Shown here: positions 45,000-55,951 of the stretch, one piece after another
Layout: the number at the start of each line of letters is the position of its first letter
Position numbering within the stretch: the first letter of the stretch is position 1
Origin: Tribonema minus
Taxonomy: Eukaryota > Sar > Xanthophyceae > Tribonematales > Tribonemataceae
Length of the DNA stretch: 64,000 bases
NCBI GenBank assembly: GCA_017506865.1
Contig: JAFCMP010000540.1
Span: 496,001 to 560,000 of the forward strand
Reading direction: 5' to 3'
Notes under the pieces: model-generated
What the model saw: only the letters and a program-made list of their open reading frames with translations
Databases searched by the model: none
What the model was told of the DNA's origin: nothing
Made by a program: the position numbers and the translations under genes

Positions 45000-46245
45000 C
45001 TCACCAGCACCATGGTGTTGTTGTTGCATGTGCGCTGCTCGCTCTGCCAGAGCTGCTGCAGTGCGCGGTGGAGTATCTGGGCGACGACAAGGACCTCTGC
45101 AGCGCCGCCACTCTCTGCAGGACGGCCCGCGACGATACGATTTGGAGTCCGCTCGTGAACCGCCTGTGCAACGAGTTTCCCCTGCCACAGTACTCTCATG
45201 TCACCCCTGGGTTTAATGAGATGGATATGGAGGCTCCACCGGGCTTCGTTCGGCCAGAGATGCATGAGCACGGCATGGACGACCCCTATCTCTCACCACG
45301 CTTCAATCGCGACACCGGAGTACTGGAGTTTGGGTTCGTCTCCCCCAACGAGTTCGTTCTAAACTGGTACGGCCGCTCGAAGCGAGCTTGCCAAAAGTGC
45401 CGCCGCTCTCGTGCGGGCCGTGCAGGTGTGCGAACATTTGAGCGATAACGCTTGCTGCTGCATACCTTGTCACGTCGCCCCTGCTGCAATAGCGCACTTG
45501 GAACGGCACACCCCACGACGAAGCAGGTCGCCAGTTCCTGCCAACGTTTCACGCCAACACGATTCCATCACCGCCGCCTGATGACACGCGGTCTCCCTTC
45601 CTTCCTCCTCAAATATCTGTTTGGGCAGCTGCATGGTGTCCACCGCACACTGCTGCTTGCAAGTCCGTTACAATTGCGTAACCCCAACCCTAAGACACAT
45701 GCCATCATCGCTCATCCTTCAACTCCAGGCGTGCCCTTTGGTACATCGCTGTCCACTAAATGTGACCGAGCACTGTTTGCCTGCCTTCCTATTCGCGCAG
45801 TTTCACCACAGACAGCCATGCGGCATTCCGCGCGCACTGCCGCTCGTGGCGCCACTGCGAAAGCCGCAGGGAGCCGAGTGAGCGCGTGCCCGCGGCGTTC
45901 GTCGACCCCCGCCACGCCGATCCGGAGCGCTTCGCGCAACTGCCAGCGGCGCGGCAGTGGGCAGCGCTGCGCCGGCACGTGAGCGCAGTGCTGCGCCAGC
46001 TGCGCGTGCCGCTGGCAGACGCGAGAGTGCGCGCTAACATGGAGCGCCTGGCCGACTGGGCGCGCGACGAGCTGTGCGATCACGAATTTTTGCACGAGGA
46101 CGAAGTGCAGCAGGCACTGGCCGGGGTCACCACAAGCAGCGCTGCGCGCGCGTGCACGGATTTCTGCATTGGCGACTTGAAGAGCAACGGCCTGTGCCCG
46201 GGGTCTTATGCGCGCGTTGCGATCGTGGACGGCTGGGCGAATTGA
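45000..46245 (+). CDS. F-box protein, probably two or more exons
   Basis: An open frame around 45,030-45,366 holds a recognisable F-box: LPELLQCAVEYLGDDKDL, then CSAATLCRTARDDTIWSPLV and NRLCNEF. F-box proteins bind Skp1 and bring substrates to SCF ubiquitin ligases. A donor at 45,367 (CTG|GTACGG) and an acceptor at 45,800 after a pyrimidine-rich tract (TTCCTATTCGCGCAG) join in phase to exon 45,801-46,245. That exon contains HAAFRAHCRSWRH and a helical domain with RRHVSAVLRQLRVPL and LHEDEVQQALAGV, ending GWAN. Alternatively the first exon runs on to the stop at 45,448. No ATG lies in frame just before the F-box, so an upstream exon joining at an AG near 45,008 is likely. The gene lies only in the right arm. 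Confidence 0.6.
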
Positions 46246-46249
46246 GCCC

Positions 46250-48230
46250 CGGGCGGCTCGTGCACCGGCAGAGCGCTGCTTTGGTGCATCACGGGGGTTG
46301 ACTTCGGACCGTAGTGTGTGAAGTCGCACAGCAGTGGCATCATGCAACGTCTTTGAGCACAGTCATATTCAGTGAGAATCAGCCAGGGAGAGGCGGGTTC
46401 GTGCGGAGCAGTGATGCCTATGACCAGCGCTGCACCGCGGGCTGCAGCACCCGCTGGAGCTACATAGCGCAAATGAGCCGTCTGCAGCAGCGGCTGCTGT
46501 GCGTTGCCCGTGCACGCTGGCGATGCTCGGGGGGTGCCAGGCCCATGCAGACAGCACGTCGTTCTGCTTTCAGGACTGACGAGTGGAAGGGCGTCAGATC
46601 TGTCATCTAGTGATTGCACTGCAGGGGAAGCAGATTGGGGGGAGAGATCGCATCCGGCGAATTCGAATTAGAGTCTGGCACGTGCGTTGTACGGGCCGCA
46701 AGATGCACATTGAAGTTGGCGGTCATTGGGGGCCTTGGCAGATGCACTCTTCTCACGGCACATGCATGAGGCTGCAAGAGCAATCAATGGTGAAGGAATT
46801 GCATGACACACGAGTGCTTGATTTTTTTGTCATTCTATGCGCTTCTGGCCGACGACTGCGTGACGGTGGTTGCTCTGCCCGCCCACCCATATGCGCTTTA
46901 CACAAGTGTTGTGATATTGCACTCAAAGACTGCTGTGCATTCACCCCTTGTGGACGTTGACATTGATCAACCGCTGCCGTGGCTGCAACTTCAGTGCCTT
47001 AAAAAGCTTTGCATGTTCGTCTCTGCATTAGAGCTTAGCTGGCATTGCACTGCGCCCGCAACGTACCGCGCCGATGCTCAAATGCATTTTGCTTAAATTC
47101 TGGAAGTCGAGTAACGATTGATGATTGTGTTTTTTGCCCGACAGAGCTTTGGTATTGCGCTTGATGATTGTGGCGTTACTCGAAACGTCGTAAAGGCAGG
47201 ACTGTGGTGGTGCCGTCTGTAAGGATTGACGCTGCCTTCCGCAGCATGGCATTGCATGTACTCGCCTGATGGCAAGGCCCTGGTTTAACCCAAAAGACAA
47301 ACGTGGTAATGGTCTAGTGATCTCGGCCCACTGCAAGCTCAATCTGCAATAGAGCTGCACCCTCACGGTCACTACCCTATCTACATAGGGCTTTTGCTTG
47401 GACAATAAATCACTTCTGATACATACATTTTTGCTCTAATGTGCAGGTTTTGCTGGCGACCTGCTGGCGACTGTCACAGCATCATTTCTTCGCATTGCTT
47501 CTGTTTTCGTTCAGCGTTGTTGCTCGTGATGAACATAGTAGCACATTTTGAAATTGCGATGACATAATATCATCTGCATGCATGGCAGCTAGCGCGTTCC
47601 GGCAGTCATAATGTACAGAAGTCAACAGGTTGCTGGAACAGGTGACGACCTCAGGCTGATCGTTAAGCCCTAAGCTTGCAGCATGGATCCCTTGCTTTGC
47701 CCCCCACGTGCATTATGGTGTCATGCGCCATCATTGTGGCTATTTGCGCCTATGACATAAAGTCGGCACCAGCATTGCGCCCCATGACATGCCTTGCTAC
47801 CATCCTGTTGTGCGGCAATAATGTGGCGACAGACACTTGAACAGCGGGTCACAGTATTGCTGCATGCAGTGTCTGCATTCATGGCACAATCCAAACTTTG
47901 TTACAGTGACTAGTAGTGCGCATCATGATTCGTGTGCGCCTGTCGTGCACGAGCACCACCGCATGTGTCTACCGCGCGAGTGCAAGTATTGCCTTGCTGC
48001 AATGTAATGAGGGAAGAAGTATGAGCGTTAAAGTTGCTGGCTGCAGCACGTGAGCAGGATTGCGCCAGCAATCGCTGTGCATGCGCTGGTAGCTTGGCGT
48101 CACCTATGTTGCATAGCCACCTGATAGATACTGCATCTCGACATAGCCATTGGAAATTTGTCAGAGCATAATGGGCCTGTCCGCGCCCTACTGAAGCTTG
48201 AGAATTGATAAAAGTGCATGCAACGATCGT
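46250..48230. other. Arm-specific stretch without a recognised gene
   Basis: Only short ORFs without motifs. AT-richer from about 46,790 to 48,250. No tRNA or rRNA signature was seen. Confidence 0.5.
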
Positions 48231-49370
48231 CAATGCGCACTGAGACACTATCCAGTTTTTACAAGATGCATGTAGATTCTGATGCATAGCAAGTTGGCCC
48301 TCCACTTTCTACGCCTTCTCGCGCCCTATGCGAGATTTTTGACTGATAAAGTATCATGCCATGTTCCGTACACAGCATCCAAAGTGGACCAAGGGCATGG
48401 CTGCTGTTGCTGCGTAGTTGCTCACAGGAGCTGAGCGCTGACGTGGCAACAATTTGACAGCAGCGCCAGATTCCCATTTACTGTATCACAACAACCATCA
48501 CACTGTCCTCATTACTGGTAGGTATGACAAGGCACAAAGCGAGGACGCGTTATCCGGCTCAGTCAATGACTATGCCGGTATGGAGGAAACACGACGTTGT
48601 GCAAATATGCGTAAAGCACGATTCCGGATATGCCTGTGTGCAGAAAGAGCCCAAGATTGTGAGAGGCAAACACAAATTGAGGCATCGGTGCCATGCAATG
48701 CTAGTGAATTAACTCTTGTTGCAGATGCACTCAATTACCAGACCTTTCAATGGGAGGGCAGTCAAACAAAGCAGTAGAGGCCAGGAGGAGATCTGATGAC
48801 TGACATATGCCCAACAATTGATTGTTGCGCGCTTCGTGTATTGATGCAGGCAGCACCATTTGTCTGGCACACCAGTAGGCAGGGGGACATGTCACGAGAC
48901 CACTTCACCTGTCACGAGCAGGTGGCTTGCCAAAAAGTGATAAGACCACCTGATTCTGGACCACTTCAATCTGCGTATGTACTGCATCGTGTGCTGTCAT
49001 CGCTGATCTCTAAGTGCGCTTGATCGACCCTGACTGATGGCAAACTTCAAGCGCTGGCTAGCATGCATACTGGCTAAAAAAATGTGCTGATCACGAGCGT
49101 GCGAGTCAATGACGCGATTCAAACGCGCTCGTACCTGGCAGCAGATGCGGCACCAAACTCCGCTACCCCTGCCGCTATGCCAATATAGCAGGCGCTGCTA
49201 CAGCTCTGCGGTGCTGCTCAGAAAGCGCTGAGACTGACCTCGCGCTGCCTTCCGCACAATCACAACGGCCCGTGCACACCAATGCCCCGGCATGCCCTCC
49301 CTCACCCCCCCATGCTCGCTCCTTGCAGGCCGACGCTGCCGCCAGCACGCCCCTCCACAACGCACTGTGC
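48230..49370. other. Duplicated non-coding segment, right arm
   Basis: Inverted match to 15,750-16,870. Shared strings include CGCGCCCTATGCGA (48,320) against TCGCATAGGGCGCG (16,770), and TGTCACGAGACCACTT (48,890) against the reverse complement near 16,195. No gene seen. Confidence 0.65.
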
Positions 49371-49372
49371 CA

Positions 49373-51062
49373 CTACGCCAGGCACCGCAGCTCCGCCTCC
49401 CCGCATGGGCAGCCCTCGCTGACTGCCCACCTGAGCACGTCCAGGTGCCCATTCACCCGCGCCTCCGCGCACACCCTGCCGTCCCACGCGCACTTCTCGC
49501 CTCGCGCCCACCGCAGCACGTCCATATGCCCGCCCGCCGCCGCCGCCGCGCAGACCTCCTCGTCGTGACCGCCGCCCGTCGCGCGGCACGTCGTGTGTAG
49601 CAGCGACAGCGCCGTCATATCGCCTTCAAAGGCCGCCGCGATGCACGAGCGCTCGTCCCACGCGCCGCTGCCGACCTCGTAGAGGATCCAGTCAACCGCG
49701 TCCGTGCCGATGACGCCGATCGCCGCGCGTGTGTCGTATGGGAATCTGTGGTCGTGCAGCCACTGCTTGACAATATTGTCGCCGGCTGCCCACATGTCAG
49801 GGGGGTTGTGGAACCAGTGACCCCTGACGCGGAGCCACTCGAGCCGCTCATCATCACCCTCCAAGGCCAGTTTCACCTCCAGCTTGCCCGAAACTGGCAG
49901 GCCGTGGCTGTACGCCCACTCGAAGGCCTCAAACTGTTTAAACGTGTATGCGACATCGCACGCATCGAGCGCCATCGGCGCGTTGACGGTGTGTAGCCAA
50001 TCCATCATCTCAATATGGCCGTCGATGGCAGCTACGCAGCTTGCGTGGTCGTCCCATGGACACCTCTCCGCGTGCAGACAGCGCAGCAGCTCCACGCTTC
50101 CGCTGATTGCGGCACAGGAGAAGACGTTCTCGTCCCACGGCGTCTCGCCATCAAAGGCAACTTCGAGCCACTCCAGGGACTCGCGCTGCCCGCACTGCGC
50201 GGCGCGCCGGTAGGCGTCGTCAACGCTCAGCGGCGCGTCTTCAGAGACAAGAAAGTCCATCATGTCCGTCTGACCATGCGCCGCAGCCTCCTCGAACGCG
50301 TCGTGGTCCCACGCGCTGCCGTGCCGGCGCAGGTGCACAAGCGCGGAGAATCTGCCCGCAGCGGCGGCGGCGGCGCACGCAGCGGCGCCCCCGCCGCGCC
50401 AGTCATGCCCCGCAATGATCCAGTCGAGTGCGTCAATCTGACCGCTTGATGCAGCGCTCTTGAGGAGACTGTGGGTGGTCTGCGTGCTGAAGGGCACGAG
50501 CTCGTGCAGCCACTGCAGGACGTGCACGCGGCCGCCGCGCGCCGCTGCGATGGCCACCTCTGCAGAGGGGCAGAAGTTGTGGGAGTCTCTACCCCGCTGC
50601 AGCACATCGAGCCGCCCCTGCTCAGCAAGCGCGCTCCAGTACTCCGTTGCGGTGAAGGCGGTGAGCACCAGGGGCGTCGCGTATTCCAGCACCTCCCGAA
50701 GAGCGTCTTGCCAGTGTAAGCGTGGTTTTTGTGGACAGCCAGTGACATCGAAGGAAGTTGTTGCCAGTGAACGTCAGCTGAGCCATGGGCACGGTGGCGA
50801 ACAGGTCCGCTGAGATGGTTGTGGTTGCTTGGTCGAACAACGTCCTGTAAGCCGCCAGGATATCTTTGCTGACAGTGCTGTGCAGAAGCCTCCCGAGCCC
50901 AAGGTAGCTGAGGCAGTGGCCCCAGATAGACTGGTCCAGGCATGAGGCAGAAGCGCCTGCAAACTGCCGGCTGGTTGCAGCGTGTTTGCGGGAGGGCTGG
51001 GCTGCTTCATCATGCTCACGATGAATAGCTTGCATCTGCTGCATCGGCAGGACGGCCAGCAA
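49373..51062 (-). pseudogene. Ankyrin/F-box-like gene, right-arm copy, frameshifted
   Basis: Second copy of 14,066-15,742. The N-terminal 120 or so codons (51,062 downward; MLAVLPMQQMQAIHREHD, then LDQSIWGHCLSYLG) are in one frame. The remaining 439 codons (50,692-49,373; MLEYATPLVLTAF to LRCLA) are in another. The shift lies near 50,695-50,715, where this copy has one extra base in the string after ACACTGGCA. The rest of the ankyrin array is open and highly similar, with conserved WD and GHL repeat ends, so the break is recent or the downstream ORF is still used. A shorter ankyrin-only protein from 50,692 is possible. Confidence 0.75.
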
Positions 51063-51409
51063 TCGATATGTGGACTATCGGTGCGCTGTATGTCAACAGC
51101 AGAGGCAGATGCCGCTAAAAGGAGTCGAGCATCCTTTGTCGATCTCTCTCTGCCTGCATTTTTTTTTGGGGGAGAAACTTCGTTTCTTCTTCTTGAAGTT
51201 GTATATTATGTCCTGGACCGCATGGGCTGCGCGCACGATAAATCGGGCTTGCAATAACTAAATCTACGGAGGAGCCGGCGGTTCGGCGCTGGCCGGCGAG
51301 GGCCGCGGCACTTGCAACAGTGCGATGCGGCGGTAAGCGCTGACGTCGCCATCAGGGGCAATGACTGCGTTCCAGTTGTCGATCACGAAGTTTAAGTTGT
51401 TGTTGCTCG

Positions 51410-51610
51410 GTGAGCACAGAGCATCGGGAGAATGTTTGGTGCTGGTGCTCCTGTGCAGAATGTCGGCAGCACAAGGAACGACGCAAGTGAACTGGCGAAT
51501 CCTCGGCAACGTGAGCAACAACTTGCTACAAGAGCTCTGCCAACTGCCACGGCTAGACAATTAGAGTAGCTCAGCGCGTGCCGGGTTAGGACGCAGCAGC
51601 AGAAAGTACC
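51410..51610 (-). repeat. Dispersed repeat family a, copy 4
   Basis: Reverse complement of the copy at 13,620-13,850. It contains GTTGCCGAGGATTCGCCAGT in minus sense. Confidence 0.75.
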
Positions 51611-52149
51611 TGACTGCAACACAAGCCACGCGAAGCCGGGAACGGGATGAGAGTGTGCAACGCCTCTCACAAGAGCAAGGATCGCCACTACATAGCAGGA
51701 CGTTTCTCAGAGCTGCCGGGGACGTGCCGGCTTGCTTGGGCATATTTTTATGATTGGATTAGCACCTCGACAGCTTGCAGGAGCAGACAAGAACGGGGCA
51801 CAGCAGGCATTGCAGCAATGATGTCCGACAACAGCAGCGGTTGGCACCAATAGGACGCAGACCGGGTCGCGACACAGTGGTGATGCAACAAGGCACACCA
51901 GAAGAAACACACGCTGCACCTCGAGTGTACATGAACTTTTTCTCAATTCTTGCTCAAAGGCGCGAAAAGCCCAGATGGAACACGTCCTGCTACCTACAGA
52001 GTTCATGTACTGATGCGATCTTGCGCTACACACCGCACCTGCCGAGAACACTTCTACTGGCGTTACTCGCCACAGGCCAGAAGCTACCAACGATGGGCGT
52101 GTGCGGCAAAACCATCACCAGCACAGAACGCAACGGGGAGTGGGAGGGC

Positions 52150-52990
52150 TGCAACCGGGTGGGGGGTGAGGGCTGAGGGCCAGCGGGGGACGGTCATTGT
52201 CTGCATACGCTGCCGTAATGTGACGCGGTGCCGCAGATGCAAAGGCCAGCATGATTGGGCTAGGGAAGGGGTTTAGGGGTCAAGAGCAAAGCTGCAAGAG
52301 CTATGGTGCCCGCAAGGCTGGAATTGTGTGCGATCCATCACAGCTCTACCTGCAGTGACCACAAGGCAGACAGCGGGTGGTGGACAGGGCGTAATGGCCC
52401 ATTTGCTTGGAGCCATATAATACTGTAGCCTGTATTCAGATGCGCTGGCTGGTTGAGCATGCGCGTCGTCTGTGCTTCGTCCAAAGCCCGGGAACACTGT
52501 TGGCGTCTTATGCCAAAACAATGGGGCTGAAGAAGCGCTGGGGTATCTGCCTGCGTGCTGGCGCTCTCTTGCAGCGCAGTGCTTGTGATGGCAGCTTGCC
52601 AATAGCGCGCTACATCTTGGCTGCGCACAAGCTCCATAATGAATGACCTTCGTGTGCTAAAGCGCAGCCGTCCCATGTACGCACAGCTGCCAACGCATGC
52701 CTGGGGGAGTTGCCAAACCACATGAAATTTGCACGCACGCAGTCTTGCTGCCAGTTCCCCAATCCCTGAGCACAGAGCATGCCTAGCCATACGCACTGGC
52801 ACGTGATCCTGCGCGTCGCACGGTGGGGTGCCCTGCCTTGCCGCTGCACACACGCACTGAAGTAAACGCTTCACACAAGAAGTTTGGCGCACCCTCAGGC
52901 TGCACTGCCGATGCACACACGCGCCGGAGCATAAACTTCCACTTGAGAAGTCTGCTTCATCCCTTGTCATGTTGCAGTATGTTGCATGAG
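52150..52990 (-). repeat. Dispersed repeat family R, copy 1
   Basis: In minus sense it matches 57,540-58,290. Shared strings include ATTCCAGCCTTGCGGGCACC and GCGTATGCAGACAATGAC. Its upstream part also matches 53,330-53,740. A 268-residue ORF at 53,144-52,338 runs through it, but its Cys/His/Arg-rich composition and lack of frame conservation in other copies argue against coding. Confidence 0.75.
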
Positions 52991-53329
52991 GCTCAGCGAT
53001 GCTGTGCGTCGGTTTTCGGCCAACAACTCGCTTGACACAGCATATCATATGATGGGAACGCGCAGCATGCCAAGCATGCGCCGCACTGCTGCGGCGCACG
53101 CGCGACGCCAGCGCAGCGTGCGGTGGCATGCGACGCTCACCCACTGCAGCGCTCCGCCGCCGATCACAATGACGCCGATCACAATGATGTCACTGGCATA
53201 CGTGCGCCGTGGCACTGCAGCGCAAGCCCGGCGAGCTGCGCACCCCCATCGTCGTGTATCAGGCGAGATGTAGCCGACGGTCTGCGGACAGCAAAACATG
53301 TGCGCTGAGCCATGTGGTACTGCTCTTTG

Positions 53330-53790
53330 CAGTATGCATGTCAAAGGATGTAGCACCTTCAAGTTCTTGTGTGATTTTTTCTACTCCGGCGCGTGTGTGC
53401 ATGGGCAGTGAACGACGAGCCAAACCTCCCGAGTCGAGTGTTTGCTTCGGCGCGTGTGTGCAGCGGCAGTGCAGAGTGCCCCACCGCGTGATGCGCAGGA
53501 TTGCGTGCCAGCACACGTGCTTAAGTTTTGGCAAGGCATGCTCTGCAATCAGGGTTGGGGCCAGCGAAACCGCGTGCCGCACATTTCATTCCATTTGGAA
53601 ACTCAGAAGGCGTGTTTTGGCAGTCATGCGTACATAGGAAGGCTGCGCTTTGGCACGGATAGATCACTGATTTCGGAGCTCACGAGCAGCCACAACGTAG
53701 TGCGCCATCGTCAACGTGCCATTAGAACAACCACGTGTCAAGCGCGCGGCAGCGAGCGGTGCAATGCGAAGGTGTTTTGCTGACCATTAG
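53330..53790 (+). repeat. Dispersed repeat family R, copy 2 (partial)
   Basis: It carries the 5' part of the family: GCGCGTGTGTGCAGCGGCAG, GCCAGC...CGTGC and TACATAGGAAGGCTGCGCTTT. It ends near GTGTCAAGCGCG. Orientation is opposite to copy 1, so copies 1 and 2 form a loose inverted pair around 52,990-53,330. Confidence 0.65.
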
Positions 53791-53888
53791 CTCTCAGCCA
53801 GCAGTCAACGCATCTGCCATATCGTGAGCTCAAAACGCACTGTTGAGCGACTGCTCGCTGCAGTTTGTTGCGGTATACGTGCATGCAG

Positions 53889-54012
53889 GCCGCTGACTCA
53901 TGCCAGTTCGGTCTGCTCGATCCTGCCGACTGATCAACCTTGAGCAGCGCGCCGCTGACTCATGCCAGTTCGGTCTGCTCGATCCTGCCGACTGATCAAC
54001 CTTGAGCAGCGC
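53889..54012. repeat. Exact 62-bp tandem duplication
   Basis: GCCGCTGACTCATGCCAGTT to CCTTGAGCAGCGC occurs twice head to tail (53,889-53,950 and 53,951-54,012) with no difference that I can see, so it is very young. Confidence 0.95.
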
Positions 54013-54525
54013 ACCGGCTGCAAGCTATGTATTCGCCTGCAGCGAGTGCTCAAGCATCAGCTAATCATGTGCCTTGTGTCACGCGTGCCACCATCGTGCC
54101 ATCTGAAGCAGTCTCGGTGGCCCCAGTGCTTTGGCACGTACTGAGCTCTTGCACTCCATCTCGTGCGCAAGAGGCCCCTGCTCTTTGCTCCGCTGGTTCT
54201 GATGGAGATTACATCACATCTATTGCTGTCCTGGTCTGTATTGTGCACGGCCGCTACCACTACAGCGCGCTGCGGTAGGCAGATATTGCCGCACGTAAGG
54301 CTATCGTGCAGCTGCATGGCGACACCGGTACAAGTTTGCCTGTATGACGCGCTCTTTGTATTGCTTACTGCTCTGTTTTGCACGCGTCTTTCGTCCGACG
54401 TCGTCGTCGGTGCATGCATCATACTTCAAGTTGGAATCAACCTGGAATAAACCTAAATAGAAAAAAGAACCTTGGTGACCTGGAACCTTGGGCAACAACT
54501 TTTGCGGGAAACCGCACTGCGCCAT

Positions 54526-55861
54526 ATGAGCTCACCTTGGAGCAGAAAGCGGCACGAAGCGAGCAACAGGAGGCTGCTGGTCGGGCTGTCGCTGCTGTTT
54601 GCTGGCCTTCCGGCAGCTACTAGCTTTCACATCCCAACTGCTGAGCCTGAAGGCCGCCTGGTCAAGCCATCCGACCAGACTTCACTGTCAATGGTGGATA
54701 GAGTCGACTTCACGGTGAGCGCAAGGGGATTTGCCGTGCCGTACTTGTGCTGATCGTGTCACTAGCTCCCGTGTACTTTTATTGGCTTCATTCATGATGT
54801 GTTGGTGATGGTGAAGGCGGACCGCATGCGTCTAGACCACCAACCTGTGTGATGCATGGTGTCCACAACAATGTGAGCTGCGTGTCCCCAGCTACAACTT
54901 ATGCTGGATGGCTCTTTACAGGAGTTGCAAGGTACATGATTGCACTGCCTACAAGGGTCCACAAGAACAACGTTCAAGGGTTCACTTCACTCCCTACAAT
55001 TTTGAGGTCTGATGCACGTACTAAAGATCATTGGGTCGATGTGCTTTGCGGATGATGAGCGCACGGAACCTCTCAACTCCTGGCCATATGCGTTCTTGGT
55101 TGAATGAGCAGCTTGCCTGAAAACTGTCGCAGCTGTGGCTCACTTGTTGACATGTGTGTTTAAATCTGTGACCTGAGCATGAGATATCCTTACCCTGACA
55201 CTGGCGTCAACTTCTATTTTGCTGGGGCACAGGCGGTTGCAAGGAATCTACCAAATGCTGCAGCAGTTAGGAGCAATGTAGTCAAGCACACGCAGGTTCT
55301 GGCTGCGGTGGCAGAAGTGGGTGGTTCTGTAAGCACTTTCCGCAACCTGGTTGACGAGGTGGGGGAGGTGGAGACAGGGGTGGCGGCATTGATCTTATAC
55401 ACCCAAAAGGCTATGCTGAAAACCGACATCGGCCTGGTGCACCGGCCCTGCTCTGCCAGCTTCAAACAGCGGGTGGAGAAATTTCAGACTCAGGCCCGAA
55501 AACCTGTCTCTGCTCGTTTACGGGCCCCGCGCTGCTGGCAAGACCACCCTGGTGCTGGCTGCTCTGCAGGTATGTGTGTAGGCATAGATGCTGCTTACAT
55601 AGAACATCCGCGCAGCATGTGGTTCACCTGATATTACGCACGGCAAGAGGGCAATGCGTTTAGGCACCACCTGGCAGCGTCTTATTTTGTTGATGATTTC
55701 TTGTGTAGTGTTTGACATTTGCAGCATGGCAGTAAGGGGGGGTGACCGCAGTTTGCAACGACCAGTCCAAAGGCTGATTGGCGCTTAGGATGATACTGCA
55801 TGTGTGGTCATGCCCTCTGCTTGTATATTCGCTGCGCCAGAAGCACAGCGCCAGCAGCGGC

Positions 55862-55951
<90 letters not shown>

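Larger units (their letters stand above)
42700..51610. repeat. Right arm of the large inverted duplication
   Basis: Mirror image of the left arm. It begins inside a copied fragment of the NACHT gene's last exon and ends at repeat family a. The segment about 44,650-48,230, including the F-box gene, has no left counterpart that I can see. Confidence 0.85.

Noticed and set aside
52338-53144. 268-codon ORF on the minus strand
   Set aside because: It runs through dispersed repeat family R, is Cys/His/Arg-rich, and the frame is not kept in the other copies.
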